Positions 6,189 through 13,599 of a stretch of DNA of 27,716 nt are shown in pieces. Position numbers and translations under genes: made by a program. The stretch spans positions 1-27,716 of the forward strand of contig JAFRMD010000098.1 in the NCBI GenBank assembly GCA_017430835.1, given 5' to 3'. The notes beneath the pieces are model-generated. The model worked only from the letters and a program-made list of their open reading frames with translations, made no database searches and was not told the origin of the DNA. The DNA comes from Methanosphaera sp. (lineage in GTDB: Archaea; Methanobacteriota; Methanobacteria; Methanobacteriales; Methanobacteriaceae). The stretch's first letter is position 1. Every line of letters begins with the position of its first letter.

Positions 6189-8870
6189 TTAATAATTTTT
6201 TACATTCATGGTTAAACGACTGTCAGTATAAGCATTACGTTGTCCGGTTACAAATTCCAGTTTATACTCGTTCTTTTTAAGAGTAAACAGTAACGTATAG
6301 TCAATGTCTATAACTCCATTAGAAACTACAAATACTTGTGGCTTGTTGTTTTCGTTTTTAATGGTAAGTGAATTGATTTTTATAACAATCGTATTGACAC
6401 CTGATACATAATGACCGTAACTGTCAACCAACTTACCCTTGACACGTAAGCTATTTGTTGTTAACTTAACGCTTGAAAGGTTAAATTTAGGTTTTGTCTT
6501 TGTAATGTTGAAATAGGTATCGTTTTCCAGTCTGTCAAAGTTCTTATTGGAATATACGGCCGTTACCTTAACCGGCTTAGCACTCCAACCATCAGGGATA
6601 GTAAAGGTTACTGTAGCAGTATTGTCGGTGACATTGACGACAATTGCCTTGTTGTTTTTATCCTTAACTGTTACACCATTGACCTTAAAGATCATGACTC
6701 CCTCATTGATTTTGTAATCTGAATTTATCCGTGCGGTAAACTTGACCTTTTCATCCATTTTAGCAGTTTTTTTATCACATGTTACTGTCAGGACAGATGA
6801 TGTTTTGACTATGGTAAACTTCGTGGAGTTTCTACTTACGTTATAGTTATTCGGATTACCGCTATAGATTACCTCCAATGTATAGTCCTTTATGTTGAAA
6901 TTCTTCGGCAACTGATAGTCCAACGTTACCGTTTTATTTCTTATATTGGATTTTATCAATCCGTTAGCATCAGTTAATGTTATTCCATTGATTTTATATA
7001 TCACATAACCCTTATCAACAATTTTCTTATCCAAATCAGTTACATTGACATTTATCTTCAATATATCCCTATACTTAACGTTTTTATCCGTCTTGATTGA
7101 TATCATCGTATTCTTGTATACAGATACGTTGCATGTTTTTACTTGTGAATTGAAACTTTTATCATTATCATTATATGATATTTTTATCGTGTTTTGATTA
7201 AGCAGCTGGAATGAGTTCAGATGTATTTTTGAAGCATTGTTTTTTATGGAAAACCTATAATCCTTTCCATTGACGTTCAATAATACATAACCGGCATTTA
7301 CTGTTGTATTGTATCTGTCACTTGCTTTGACATTTAATCTAGTGTTAACTTCATCGACATAGGATAAGTTTTCCAGACTGCTGATGTTTAAGTCAAGGTA
7401 ATTGCCCGTGTATGTGTTATTGGATATTGTTGTTGTGGCATTGTTGTATATTAGCATGTCACGTTTATAGTCAGTATTGTTTATGAACTTGTTGTTTCTT
7501 ATTTCTATCTTATGTTCCGCGTCGTCATTTATCAAATCCTCATCTGATTTGATTACATATGCATCATTAGCTGTTACCCTATTTGATGTTACGTTATTGT
7601 TGTTGAATATGCATTCACCGGAGTTGTATATGACCGCACCGTCATCTGCGGAGTTGTTGTCGAAGTTGTTATTCATGACTTCAATTGTACATTCTGCACT
7701 GTTATATATACATCCACCTATACCTGCATTATTTTCTGTGAAGTTGTTGTCTTTTAGATTAATTTGTGCCCAATTAAATATTACTCCACCATAGTCGGCG
7801 GTATTATTATGGAAGTTGTTTTCAGTTATGTTGATATCAGCTAGTGATACAACAACTGCTCCCCATTGTGCCCTGCTGTTGGATATGTTATTTCCGGATA
7901 TGTTACAAATTGATGCTCCGTGATTTAACAGTACCCCTCCATATATTCGAGCCGTAGAGCATGTGATATTATTATTAACTACCGACAGATTACCTGTTCC
8001 ATAGTTAAATATGCTGCCTGCAAAAATTGCACTGCTACCGGTTATGGTGTTGTTTTCTAGGGCGGTATTCGTATTACCATACAGATATAATGAACCTCCG
8101 TTGGTGGCAGTGCTGTTTTTTAACCGTGAATTTGTTATCCTTAATGTCCTGTGACTGGATATAACCCCCCCACGACTTCCACCATTATTGTTTTCAAACG
8201 TACAATTGTCAATAGTTAAACTCTTATAATTATATATTACCCCACCTTCAGTCGCCGTATTGTTGATAAATGATGAGTTAACAATGGTTAAAAAGGCCCT
8301 GTTATATATTACACCACCTAAACTGTCATTACAATTATTAACTTGAATATTGGATATGTTTATCCTGGAGAATTCATTCTGTGTTTTAATGAATGAATAT
8401 TTATGAACGCCGTCAATTATCCTGTTATTGGCATTTATATTTAAAGTTCGTATATTATAATCGATCTCTATTCTCTTGGTTATTGTGTATTTTTTATCTC
8501 CCTGCAATTCTATTGTTAAGTTGGAATAGCTATCATCTGTTAAAGCAGCGTGTAACTCACCATAATTATTTACTTTAATCATCTTAGATTCTGTTTTAAT
8601 ATTTTTATCTTTCTTTGTGATATTGCTTGAAATATCTTTATCAATTATTTTATTAGCATCCGTATCAATACTATCGTCAGCATTACTATTACTATTAACA
8701 CTTTTTTGACTATCAGAAATGTCACTGATTGAATTATCAGATTGCAGAGTATCTGACATCGCTAAGTCATTAGCACTACATTGAGTATCATTGCTAGCTG
8801 AAATAGCATTTAAGCTAATTAGAATCAATATTAATATTACAAGAAATATATTAATCTTCTTCTGATTCAT
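6189..8870 (-). CDS. Secreted adhesin-like protein with beta-helix and Ig-like repeats
   Basis: This 893-residue surface protein has a signal peptide (residues 1-26, hydrophobic core VILILILISL, likely cleaved after ISA). A polar Ser/Asp/Asn-rich linker runs to about 95. A right-handed parallel beta-helix (about 140-490) is built of repeated turns such as GGVIYNYKSLTIDNCTFENN, as in Chlamydia-type polymorphic outer-membrane repeats. About four Ig-like modules (500-893) follow, with G-Y-V-x-x-K-I-N-G type strands. Asn-X-Ser/Thr sequons are abundant, suggesting glycosylation. There is no C-terminal membrane helix, sortase motif or obvious pseudomurein-binding repeat, so its anchorage is unclear. 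Such proteins are thought to mediate contact with hosts or partner microbes. No Shine-Dalgarno is present, and a TATA box 26 bases upstream implies a leaderless mRNA. Confidence 0.88.
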   Translation of the reverse strand: MNQKKINIFLVILILILISLNAISASNDTQCSANDLAMSDTLQSDNSISDISDSQKSVNSNSNADDSIDTDANKIIDKDISSNITKKDKNIKTESKMIKVNNYGELHAALTDDSYSNLTIELQGDKKYTITKRIEIDYNIRTLNINANNRIIDGVHKYSFIKTQNEFSRINISNIQVNNCNDSLGGVIYNRAFLTIVNSSFINNTATEGGVIYNYKSLTIDNCTFENNNGGSRGGVISSHRTLRITNSRLKNSTATNGGSLYLYGNTNTALENNTITGSSAIFAGSIFNYGTGNLSVVNNNITCSTARIYGGVLLNHGASICNISGNNISNSRAQWGAVVVSLADINITENNFHNNTADYGGVIFNWAQINLKDNNFTENNAGIGGCIYNSAECTIEVMNNNFDNNSADDGAVIYNSGECIFNNNNVTSNRVTANDAYVIKSDEDLINDDAEHKIEIRNNKFINNTDYKRDMLIYNNATTTISNNTYTGNYLDLNISSLENLSYVDEVNTRLNVKASDRYNTTVNAGYVLLNVNGKDYRFSIKNNASKIHLNSFQLLNQNTIKISYNDNDKSFNSQVKTCNVSVYKNTMISIKTDKNVKYRDILKINVNVTDLDKKIVDKGYVIYKINGITLTDANGLIKSNIRNKTVTLDYQLPKNFNIKDYTLEVIYSGNPNNYNVSRNSTKFTIVKTSSVLTVTCDKKTAKMDEKVKFTARINSDYKINEGVMIFKVNGVTVKDKNNKAIVVNVTDNTATVTFTIPDGWSAKPVKVTAVYSNKNFDRLENDTYFNITKTKPKFNLSSVKLTTNSLRVKGKLVDSYGHYVSGVNTIVIKINSLTIKNENNKPQVFVVSNGVIDIDYTLLFTLKKNEYKLEFVTGQRNAYTDSRLTMNVKNY

Positions 8871-8890
8871 CTTAATTCAACTTGAATATT

Positions 8891-8900
8891 TTATTATATA
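8891..8900 (-). promoter_or_regulatory. TATA box, leaderless promoter of the adhesin-like gene
   Basis: The minus strand reads TATATAATAA, centred about 26 bases upstream of the ATG at 8870, in a longer AT-only tract. The gene lacks a ribosome site, which agrees with a leaderless transcript. Confidence 0.5.
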
Positions 8901-8978
8901 TTATAATATATTGATTATTCAATTTATAGGTTGATGGAAAAAAAATATTATAGAAAAGAGTGTTTTGGTGGTTAATTT

Positions 8979-9719
8979 TTAATCCTTAAATAGTTTGATG
9001 AATTCCTCGGCTGTTTTTTCACCCGTGTAATCGGCACTTTCATTGTGATTTCCCATATCACTACTGGTACATATACCGACAATGTCATTGTCAATCATGT
9101 ATTGGCCAGGATTATCAAGGCCGGGACCTGTTTCACTGCCAGGTACATATTCATATGCACTGCCTTCAGCACTAACCGGATCTGCCGAGTCATAAAACCA
9201 TGCCAGTACCACATCATTACCGTTGCTGCGTACAATTTTGCCCATATTGTCATCACCATTGGATGCCAGTTCCCTTATTGTGGATGGATCCACACCATTG
9301 AATAGGTGAAATACAACTGCGTTTGTTATATTATTCTCATATAGCTCATGGGTGTTCTGGCTCATTTCATTAGGTCCAATTTCAGCCTTAACTACATTGA
9401 ATCCATTTTCTCTTAGTTTGTTTACAATGGTATCTCTTATCTTTTCATCATCGGCATTGGCATGATCCATTGCAAAGTATATTGGCCTTGATTTATCCCA
9501 TAGCTGACTGTCATTTGTATCATTTCGATTGTTTTTTAATAGCTCTTCAATTGTTGTATTGCTGAAGTTTGTAGCCATGGTAATGTTGTTTTCATATAAT
9601 GCCGTCATATTGGTAAATTCCTTATCATCATATGTGTATCCATCAGTATCTGCAGCCATTACAGTAGTTGAGGAGACTATCATAATCACCAATAGCAATA
9701 ACGTATTTCTCTTATTCAT
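8979..9719 (-). CDS. Secreted protein of unknown function
   Basis: The 246-residue product has a signal peptide (about residues 1-23, ending VMAA). A variable Asn/Thr-rich segment follows to about 85, then a compact alpha/beta domain. That domain starts at RPIYFAMDHANADDEKIRD, continues through a GFNVVKAEIGPNEMS segment and a DVVLAWFYDSADP strand-loop, and ends at the C-terminus. I recall similar secreted domains in gut methanogens but cannot name the family. The start is set at the ATG preceded by GAGGT; a frame beginning 12 codons earlier has no such site. It follows the adhesin-like gene on the opposite side of that gene's promoter and diverges from the membrane gene at 9836. Confidence 0.75.
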   Translation of the reverse strand: MNKRNTLLLLVIMIVSSTTVMAADTDGYTYDDKEFTNMTALYENNITMATNFSNTTIEELLKNNRNDTNDSQLWDKSRPIYFAMDHANADDEKIRDTIVNKLRENGFNVVKAEIGPNEMSQNTHELYENNITNAVVFHLFNGVDPSTIRELASNGDDNMGKIVRSNGNDVVLAWFYDSADPVSAEGSAYEYVPGSETGPGLDNPGQYMIDNDIVGICTSSDMGNHNESADYTGEKTAEEFIKLFKD

Positions 9720-9835
9720 AACATAACCTCTATTATTAATAATTTTTATTGACAAGCATTAAAATAATTTATGATTATGATAGGTATTTTAGTTAAGATT
9801 GATAGATATAAATATAATACTTGGGGATTACAGTC

Positions 9836-10150
9836 ATGGGATATAATGATATTATTAAAAATGAGAAGTTTTTGTTTCTGAAAAAATTATGGTTTATAAT
9901 ACTATTAATACTATTTTTTATCGTATTATATGTTAATGACATAAACAGCATGTATCACGTTAATTTGAGTATTTTAACTGTTATACTTCCATACTTAACC
10001 GTACTATCAATAGCATATTTGATATTGGAGATAGTATTAATATATTATAGTAAATCAAAAAGTGATGAGATAGTTAGTTTGAATCTTGATAATGAAAAAT
10101 TTATAATTGAATGTTTCTTTATTTTAACATATTACCTGTTTTTCATGTAA
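9836..10150 (+). CDS. Small membrane protein, function unknown
   Basis: The 104-residue protein has a charged N-terminus and three hydrophobic helices, near residues 18-36, 43-68 and 86-102. The last helix reaches the C-terminus. No motif is recognised. The ATG at 9836 is preceded by GGGGATT and also lies about 25 bases after a TATA box (9806-9818, ATATAAATATAAT). It could therefore be leaderless, or start from an upstream TTG at 9821. It diverges from the secreted-protein gene and ends 3 bases before the convergent acetyltransferase gene. Confidence 0.65.
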   Translation: MGYNDIIKNEKFLFLKKLWFIILLILFFIVLYVNDINSMYHVNLSILTVILPYLTVLSIAYLILEIVLIYYSKSKSDEIVSLNLDNEKFIIECFFILTYYLFFM

Positions 10151-10153
10151 TTT

Positions 10154-10762
10154 TCAGATTTTTAAATGATTATCCCTTACTTCTTTTGTTTTTGGCGGGA
10201 AGTTCTCATCGAATTTATCCAACTTTTCCTCATCTACCTTAAATATTGGATTATCAATGTACTTTGCATTTTCAAAGTTTATGGATTCATCATCAAATAC
10301 GTTTATCATGAAAAATGGCGTGTCTTCTTCAACATCATTGAACTTGATATTGTATTTTGATGCATCTTCAAATCCAAATCTTTGATAATAGTTTTCATCA
10401 CCTATTACAAATAGATATTTGATGCCCAACTCCTTGGCCTTGTCAAGGGTGTACTGTATTATCTTACTGCCATAGCCTTTTTTCTGGTAATTCGGATCAA
10501 TGGCTACCGGTCCAAGGGTTACAACTTCAATGCTATTGTCATCATCCGCAATCAACTCGTTTTTAGAATATGCAATGTGACCTATTATTTTATCATCCAC
10601 TTCCAGCACATAATCCAATTGTCTGACAAAGGATGAGTCGAATCTAAGATTATGTACTATGTAGTGTTCATGGCAGCCCGGACGGTATACATTCCAGAAT
10701 GCCTCCCTTATTAGATATTCAACTTCTTTAAAATCCGTTCTTTCTTCTGGCCTGATATTCAT
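10154..10762 (-). CDS. GNAT-family N-acetyltransferase
   Basis: This 202-residue protein transfers an acetyl group from acetyl-CoA to an unknown amine. The GNAT fold is shown by strand beta-4 (VVTLGPVAIDP, residues 80-90), followed by the acetyl-CoA pyrophosphate loop YQKKGYGSKII (92-102) and helix alpha-3. A late strand and loop (YYQRFGFEDAS) are typical of the YhbS-like subgroup. The C-terminal tail (about 160-202) is charged. GAGGG precedes the ATG. The zinc-ribbon gene lies 61 bases upstream on the same strand, so the two may be co-transcribed. The substrate cannot be read from the sequence. Confidence 0.9.
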   Translation of the reverse strand: MNIRPEERTDFKEVEYLIREAFWNVYRPGCHEHYIVHNLRFDSSFVRQLDYVLEVDDKIIGHIAYSKNELIADDDNSIEVVTLGPVAIDPNYQKKGYGSKIIQYTLDKAKELGIKYLFVIGDENYYQRFGFEDASKYNIKFNDVEEDTPFFMINVFDDESINFENAKYIDNPIFKVDEEKLDKFDENFPPKTKEVRDNHLKI

Positions 10763-10823
10763 CTTTATTCCCTCGTATAATCGAATAGTTTCAATAAAAA
10801 AAAGGATTTGGAAGTGGGGAGTG

Positions 10824-11093
10824 TTATTCTTTTTTCCAGCGTTTAAGTTCTGGAATAACCTTATTTAACATTATCGTGACACTTTGCTCATCCATATCAG
10901 AGTGTTCAACTGTTAATGGTATGCACATTTCAATCATTTCTTCCATTGTACAATCTGATGTAAATTCACCATCCTGATAGCAGTACTTGCAGTATTCATC
11001 ATTTAGGCTTCCATCCTTATTTGTACCGTATAATTCCTCGGTAATTGGCATTGCACATGATTGACAAAACTTCATATTTTCCATATTTTCCAT
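10824..11093 (-). CDS. Putative zinc-ribbon protein (zf-ribbon family)
   Basis: The 89-residue protein begins with a double MENMEN repeat and carries CxxC pairs at 10/13 (CQSC) and 35/38 (CKYC). The pattern FCQSCAMPI...GTN.DGS...YC.YCYQ.G.F matches the small zinc-ribbon family (PF12674 as I recall it) often found alone or near GNAT-type enzymes. The end of the protein is an acidic helix with EEMIEMCIPL. AAGGTGAT lies four bases before the ATG chosen; a GTG three codons upstream overlaps that site and is less likely. The gene probably heads a unit with the downstream acetyltransferase. Confidence 0.82.
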   Translation of the reverse strand: MENMENMKFCQSCAMPITEELYGTNKDGSLNDEYCKYCYQDGEFTSDCTMEEMIEMCIPLTVEHSDMDEQSVTIMLNKVIPELKRWKKE

Positions 11094-11156
11094 AATAATC
11101 ACCTTAATATAGTATATATCATGATTATATATAATATTAACTATGCATTAAATTGA

Positions 11157-11289
11157 TACCTGGTACTGCTTTTTGTCAGGTAGCAATTGTTACAGCTGAA
11201 ACTTTATATTCATTTTGTTATTTTTTATTTATCCATTCCAGTAGTAGATTATGCTTAGCAATAAAATGAGCAAATCATTGATAATCAAT
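11157..11289. other. Small dyads in the gap upstream of the zinc-ribbon gene
   Basis: The gap between the zinc-ribbon gene and the EFR1 gene carries TACCTG/CAGGTA arms (11157-11162 and 11177-11182) and the near-continuous palindrome ATTGATAATCAAT (11277-11289). They could be part of a leader or a transcription-end structure of the EFR1 gene. No gene is seen here. Confidence 0.3.
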
Positions 11290-11358
11290 CCAAATACTTC
11301 ATTCAATAATTGAAACCTATTACTTTATAATCACGAAAACTACTAATGTATCATATCA

Positions 11359-12129
11359 CTAGTCAAACTCAGTGATGTTTGGATTAGTATACTGTCCATT
11401 GACCTTTGTCTTGTTTTTATATTCGATTGAAAATGCTGGACATCTATGTAAACATCTGAAGCATACCAGACACTTATCTTTAACCCATACAACCTTATTA
11501 TTCTTGATTTCTATAGCATCAACGGGACAGTCCTTTGAGCACAAACCGCACAACGTACAGGAGTCATCCACTGTAAAATAGGATGTTTTTCTATCAAGAT
11601 TATATGCAAACTGTGCAAATTTACTAAATAGTTTGGGTTTGGTTTTCTCGGTTAAATCCTCATTTTTACCGCTTGAAATGCTATCAATAATCATGTTTAA
11701 CTTATTTTCGGTATCCCTGGTAAATTCAGCTATGTTCTCCTCTTTTGTTAAATCAAACATCACCGTCCATGTATCCACCATCATTAATGTATACTTGGAG
11801 CTTAAGCTAAATCCTTTATCTTTCAATAGGTCATCGATTATGGCAATGGATGCTCCGGGACTTGTTCCATAAGTACTTACCGCATAGATAAACGGATTGT
11901 CATTGTCCGTTTTTATGTTCATGTTTGAAAGGTATTGTCTGACAAGTACAGGTAGTCCCCAGAAGTATGTTGGAGTTATAATACCCAATGATTCATCCTT
12001 TTTAAGTTCCAATGTATACTCCTTGTTCTTGTTTAAAGCTATCATTGAAATGATCTCATCTCCAGTTTCTTCGGATATTCTTTTTGCCACGTATTTACAG
12101 TTACCCGTTGCAGAAAAGTATATAATCAT
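11359..12129 (-). CDS. EFR1-type flavodoxin-ferredoxin fusion
   Basis: This 256-residue cytoplasmic electron carrier has an FMN-binding flavodoxin-like N-terminal half, starting MIIYFSATGNCKYVA with its phosphate-loop at about 6-12. A two-cluster ferredoxin forms the C-terminal part. The [4Fe-4S] ligands are C191, C194, C197 and C201 (CTLCGLCSKDCP) and C220, C223, C226 and C230. Both sets are intact. EFR1 proteins are frequent in anaerobes; they are presumed to shuttle electrons between ferredoxin-type and flavin-type partners, though a specific partner is unknown. GTGAT precedes the ATG. It lies 45 bases downstream of the anchored-protein gene and near a second flavodoxin-like gene on the same strand. 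Confidence 0.9.
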   Translation of the reverse strand: MIIYFSATGNCKYVAKRISEETGDEIISMIALNKNKEYTLELKKDESLGIITPTYFWGLPVLVRQYLSNMNIKTDNDNPFIYAVSTYGTSPGASIAIIDDLLKDKGFSLSSKYTLMMVDTWTVMFDLTKEENIAEFTRDTENKLNMIIDSISSGKNEDLTEKTKPKLFSKFAQFAYNLDRKTSYFTVDDSCTLCGLCSKDCPVDAIEIKNNKVVWVKDKCLVCFRCLHRCPAFSIEYKNKTKVNGQYTNPNITEFD

Positions 12130-12152
12130 TTATATCACACCATTGTTTATTT

Positions 12153-12170
12153 CATTAACGTTAGTTAATG
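12153..12170 (-). promoter_or_regulatory. Hairpin between two cotranscribed genes
   Basis: CATTAAC and GTTAATG are perfect 7-bp arms around a 4-base loop. The structure sits between the stop of the upstream anchored-protein gene and the ribosome site of the EFR1 gene. It may attenuate or stabilise the message, or serve as an operator. Confidence 0.4.
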
Positions 12171-12174
12171 TTAA

Positions 12175-12660
12175 TTATGCATCTTCAACTACAAGCATTT
12201 GATTGATTAATTCTTCATTGGGAGCAGTTATGGATACTGCCTTATTATCATATGCATAGGCAAACTGAGCAAAATCTTCTCCCCTGTTAATATATCCGGA
12301 GTAGCCCATCAACGTTTTCTCATCGGCCCCTTCACATATCCTATGAAGCATCTTTGCATCCACGTCAAAATCATCATATTCAACTACGGATATTACTATT
12401 TCTTCACCAATTACATTCACATAGGTTTGCTGATTTAAAACATATCCCTTATCTCCCGTATTGTTTGATTGGTTTATAATTGTTTTAGAGTCATTTTTCA
12501 TGTATCCATCGGGAATATTGAATTCTATCGATTCAATGGAAATACCCCTTTCAGGATCAGCACCACCAGTATAACCAATGTTTGATGCACTTACCAATCC
12601 AAGCAGGATAACCGTTAAAACAGTCAATATTGAAATAATTGATATTTTTTTAGAATCCAT
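12175..12660 (-). CDS. Secreted or membrane-anchored small protein
   Basis: The 161-residue protein starts with a classic hydrophobic N-terminal segment (about residues 6-25, IISILTVLTVILLGLVSA). This is either a signal peptide or an anchor. A domain begins with the phrase IEFNIPDGY (about 46-54) and continues with alternating strands to the end. The same IP-x-GY opening after an N-terminal hydrophobic helix occurs in the protein encoded at 25744-26217, so the two are probably distant members of one extracytoplasmic family, which I cannot name. The ribosome site GAGAGGTGAT is very strong. A candidate operator (12708-12725) lies in its promoter region. Confidence 0.72.
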   Translation of the reverse strand: MDSKKISIISILTVLTVILLGLVSASNIGYTGGADPERGISIESIEFNIPDGYMKNDSKTIINQSNNTGDKGYVLNQQTYVNVIGEEIVISVVEYDDFDVDAKMLHRICEGADEKTLMGYSGYINRGEDFAQFAYAYDNKAVSITAPNEELINQMLVVEDA

Positions 12661-12707
12661 TTAATCACCTCTCTAATGAGTGTATTACTTTTTCCAGAAT
12701 TTTAGAT

Positions 12708-12725
12708 GTGCAAATGTAACTGCAC
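12708..12725 (-). promoter_or_regulatory. Candidate operator GTGCA-N8-TGCAC
   Basis: Perfect 5-bp arms spaced by 8 bases lie between the TATA-like element at about 12758-12767 (GTTTATATAA on the minus strand) and the anchored-protein gene. They would fall close to the predicted start site near 12737 or within the leader. The symmetry suits a dimeric regulator; none is identified. Confidence 0.35.
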
Positions 12726-12814
12726 GTTAAATAATACTATTAGTATATCATTATTTCTTATATAAACTTTTATAATTTAAACATAGAAATTAATATAAAT
12801 TAATCATAGGAACA

Positions 12815-13342
12815 TCATTTTATTTCATCAATTATTGGATTTAAAGAGTTAAAATCTATGAAACTAACCTTTTTACCATATGTTTCAATCATGGCTTTTA
12901 CTTCTGCAGTTTTTTGATTCTCATTTAATCTTTTTGCCTTTCGGTATAATAATGCCATCATCGTCTTGTGCTTTAGGCCAAGACGGGAATAATCTATTGC
13001 CCCCCTTAAAAAATATATATGGGCCCTGTTATACACATCATCAGACAACTGTCCTTTTATATTCTTTCTTATTGTACTGGTATTGTTTTTATCACTCACA
13101 TCTGCCAAGCCTACCGTTGCAATGATAATCCTTTTAGCAGAAACATCACTTATTTTACTGAATGTCTTTTTCATACCCAATATGCCACCTGCATATAAGC
13201 CACCAAGATATATTATAGTATTATATGAATTAATATCATCCAATTTTCTATAGTCAACTGCCATGATACCTGTTTTTTCAGATAATTCCATTGCATATTG
13301 CTTTGTTGAACCGTATTCTGATGCATAAATTATTATCTTCAT
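12815..13342 (-). CDS. Flavodoxin-domain protein
   Basis: The 175-residue protein begins MKIIIYASEYGSTKQYA, the FMN phosphate-binding loop of flavodoxins. A GG-rich loop follows (YLGGLYAGGILGMKKTF, about 47-63), as in the flavodoxin-domain proteins related to protoporphyrinogen oxidase HemG. The conserved C-terminal region includes FLRGAIDYSRLGLKHK (about 111-126). It most likely binds FMN and transfers electrons in the cytoplasm; a haem-pathway role is not implied in a methanogen. Of two nearby ATGs, the second (13342) is better spaced from GGGGGT. A TATA-like GATATATTAAT lies about 13361-13371. Confidence 0.83.
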   Translation of the reverse strand: MKIIIYASEYGSTKQYAMELSEKTGIMAVDYRKLDDINSYNTIIYLGGLYAGGILGMKKTFSKISDVSAKRIIIATVGLADVSDKNNTSTIRKNIKGQLSDDVYNRAHIYFLRGAIDYSRLGLKHKTMMALLYRKAKRLNENQKTAEVKAMIETYGKKVSFIDFNSLNPIIDEIK

Positions 13343-13480
13343 ATACATTACCCCCGAATGATTAATATATCACATTAAAAAACATGTTTTCACACGTGCT
13401 AATGCTTCCAATAACTTTTTTAAAAATATTACTGTTTTTTCATAGTTAATAATTCTTTAATTCACAAATTATATAACTTT

Positions 13481-13594
13481 CCCATTCCATAACTATTAAT
13501 TAATAAAGAATAATAAGACATGTATCAATAATAGTGGATTCTGATTATTTAACACTTTCTTTGATTTACAATCAACTATGAAGTTATGGATGGG
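13481..13594 (+). promoter_or_regulatory. Long-range pairing that can mask the pyk ribosome site
   Basis: The segment at 13480-13494 (TCCCATTCCATAACT) is complementary to 13582-13595 (AGTTATGGATGGGA) over 14 pairs with a single bulged base. The right arm contains the purine-rich ribosome site of pyk, just before its GTG start. If both arms are in one mRNA, folding would block initiation. TATA-like elements lie at about 13420-13431 (would include both arms), 13468-13477 and 13542-13552. Only the first gives a transcript with both arms. Confidence 0.45.
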
Positions 13595-13599
13595 ATAAT

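Noticed and set aside
7477..7794. 105-codon plus-strand frame opposite the first adhesin gene
   Set aside because: It is explained by the repeated Asn/Gly/Tyr codons of the beta-helix on the minus strand.
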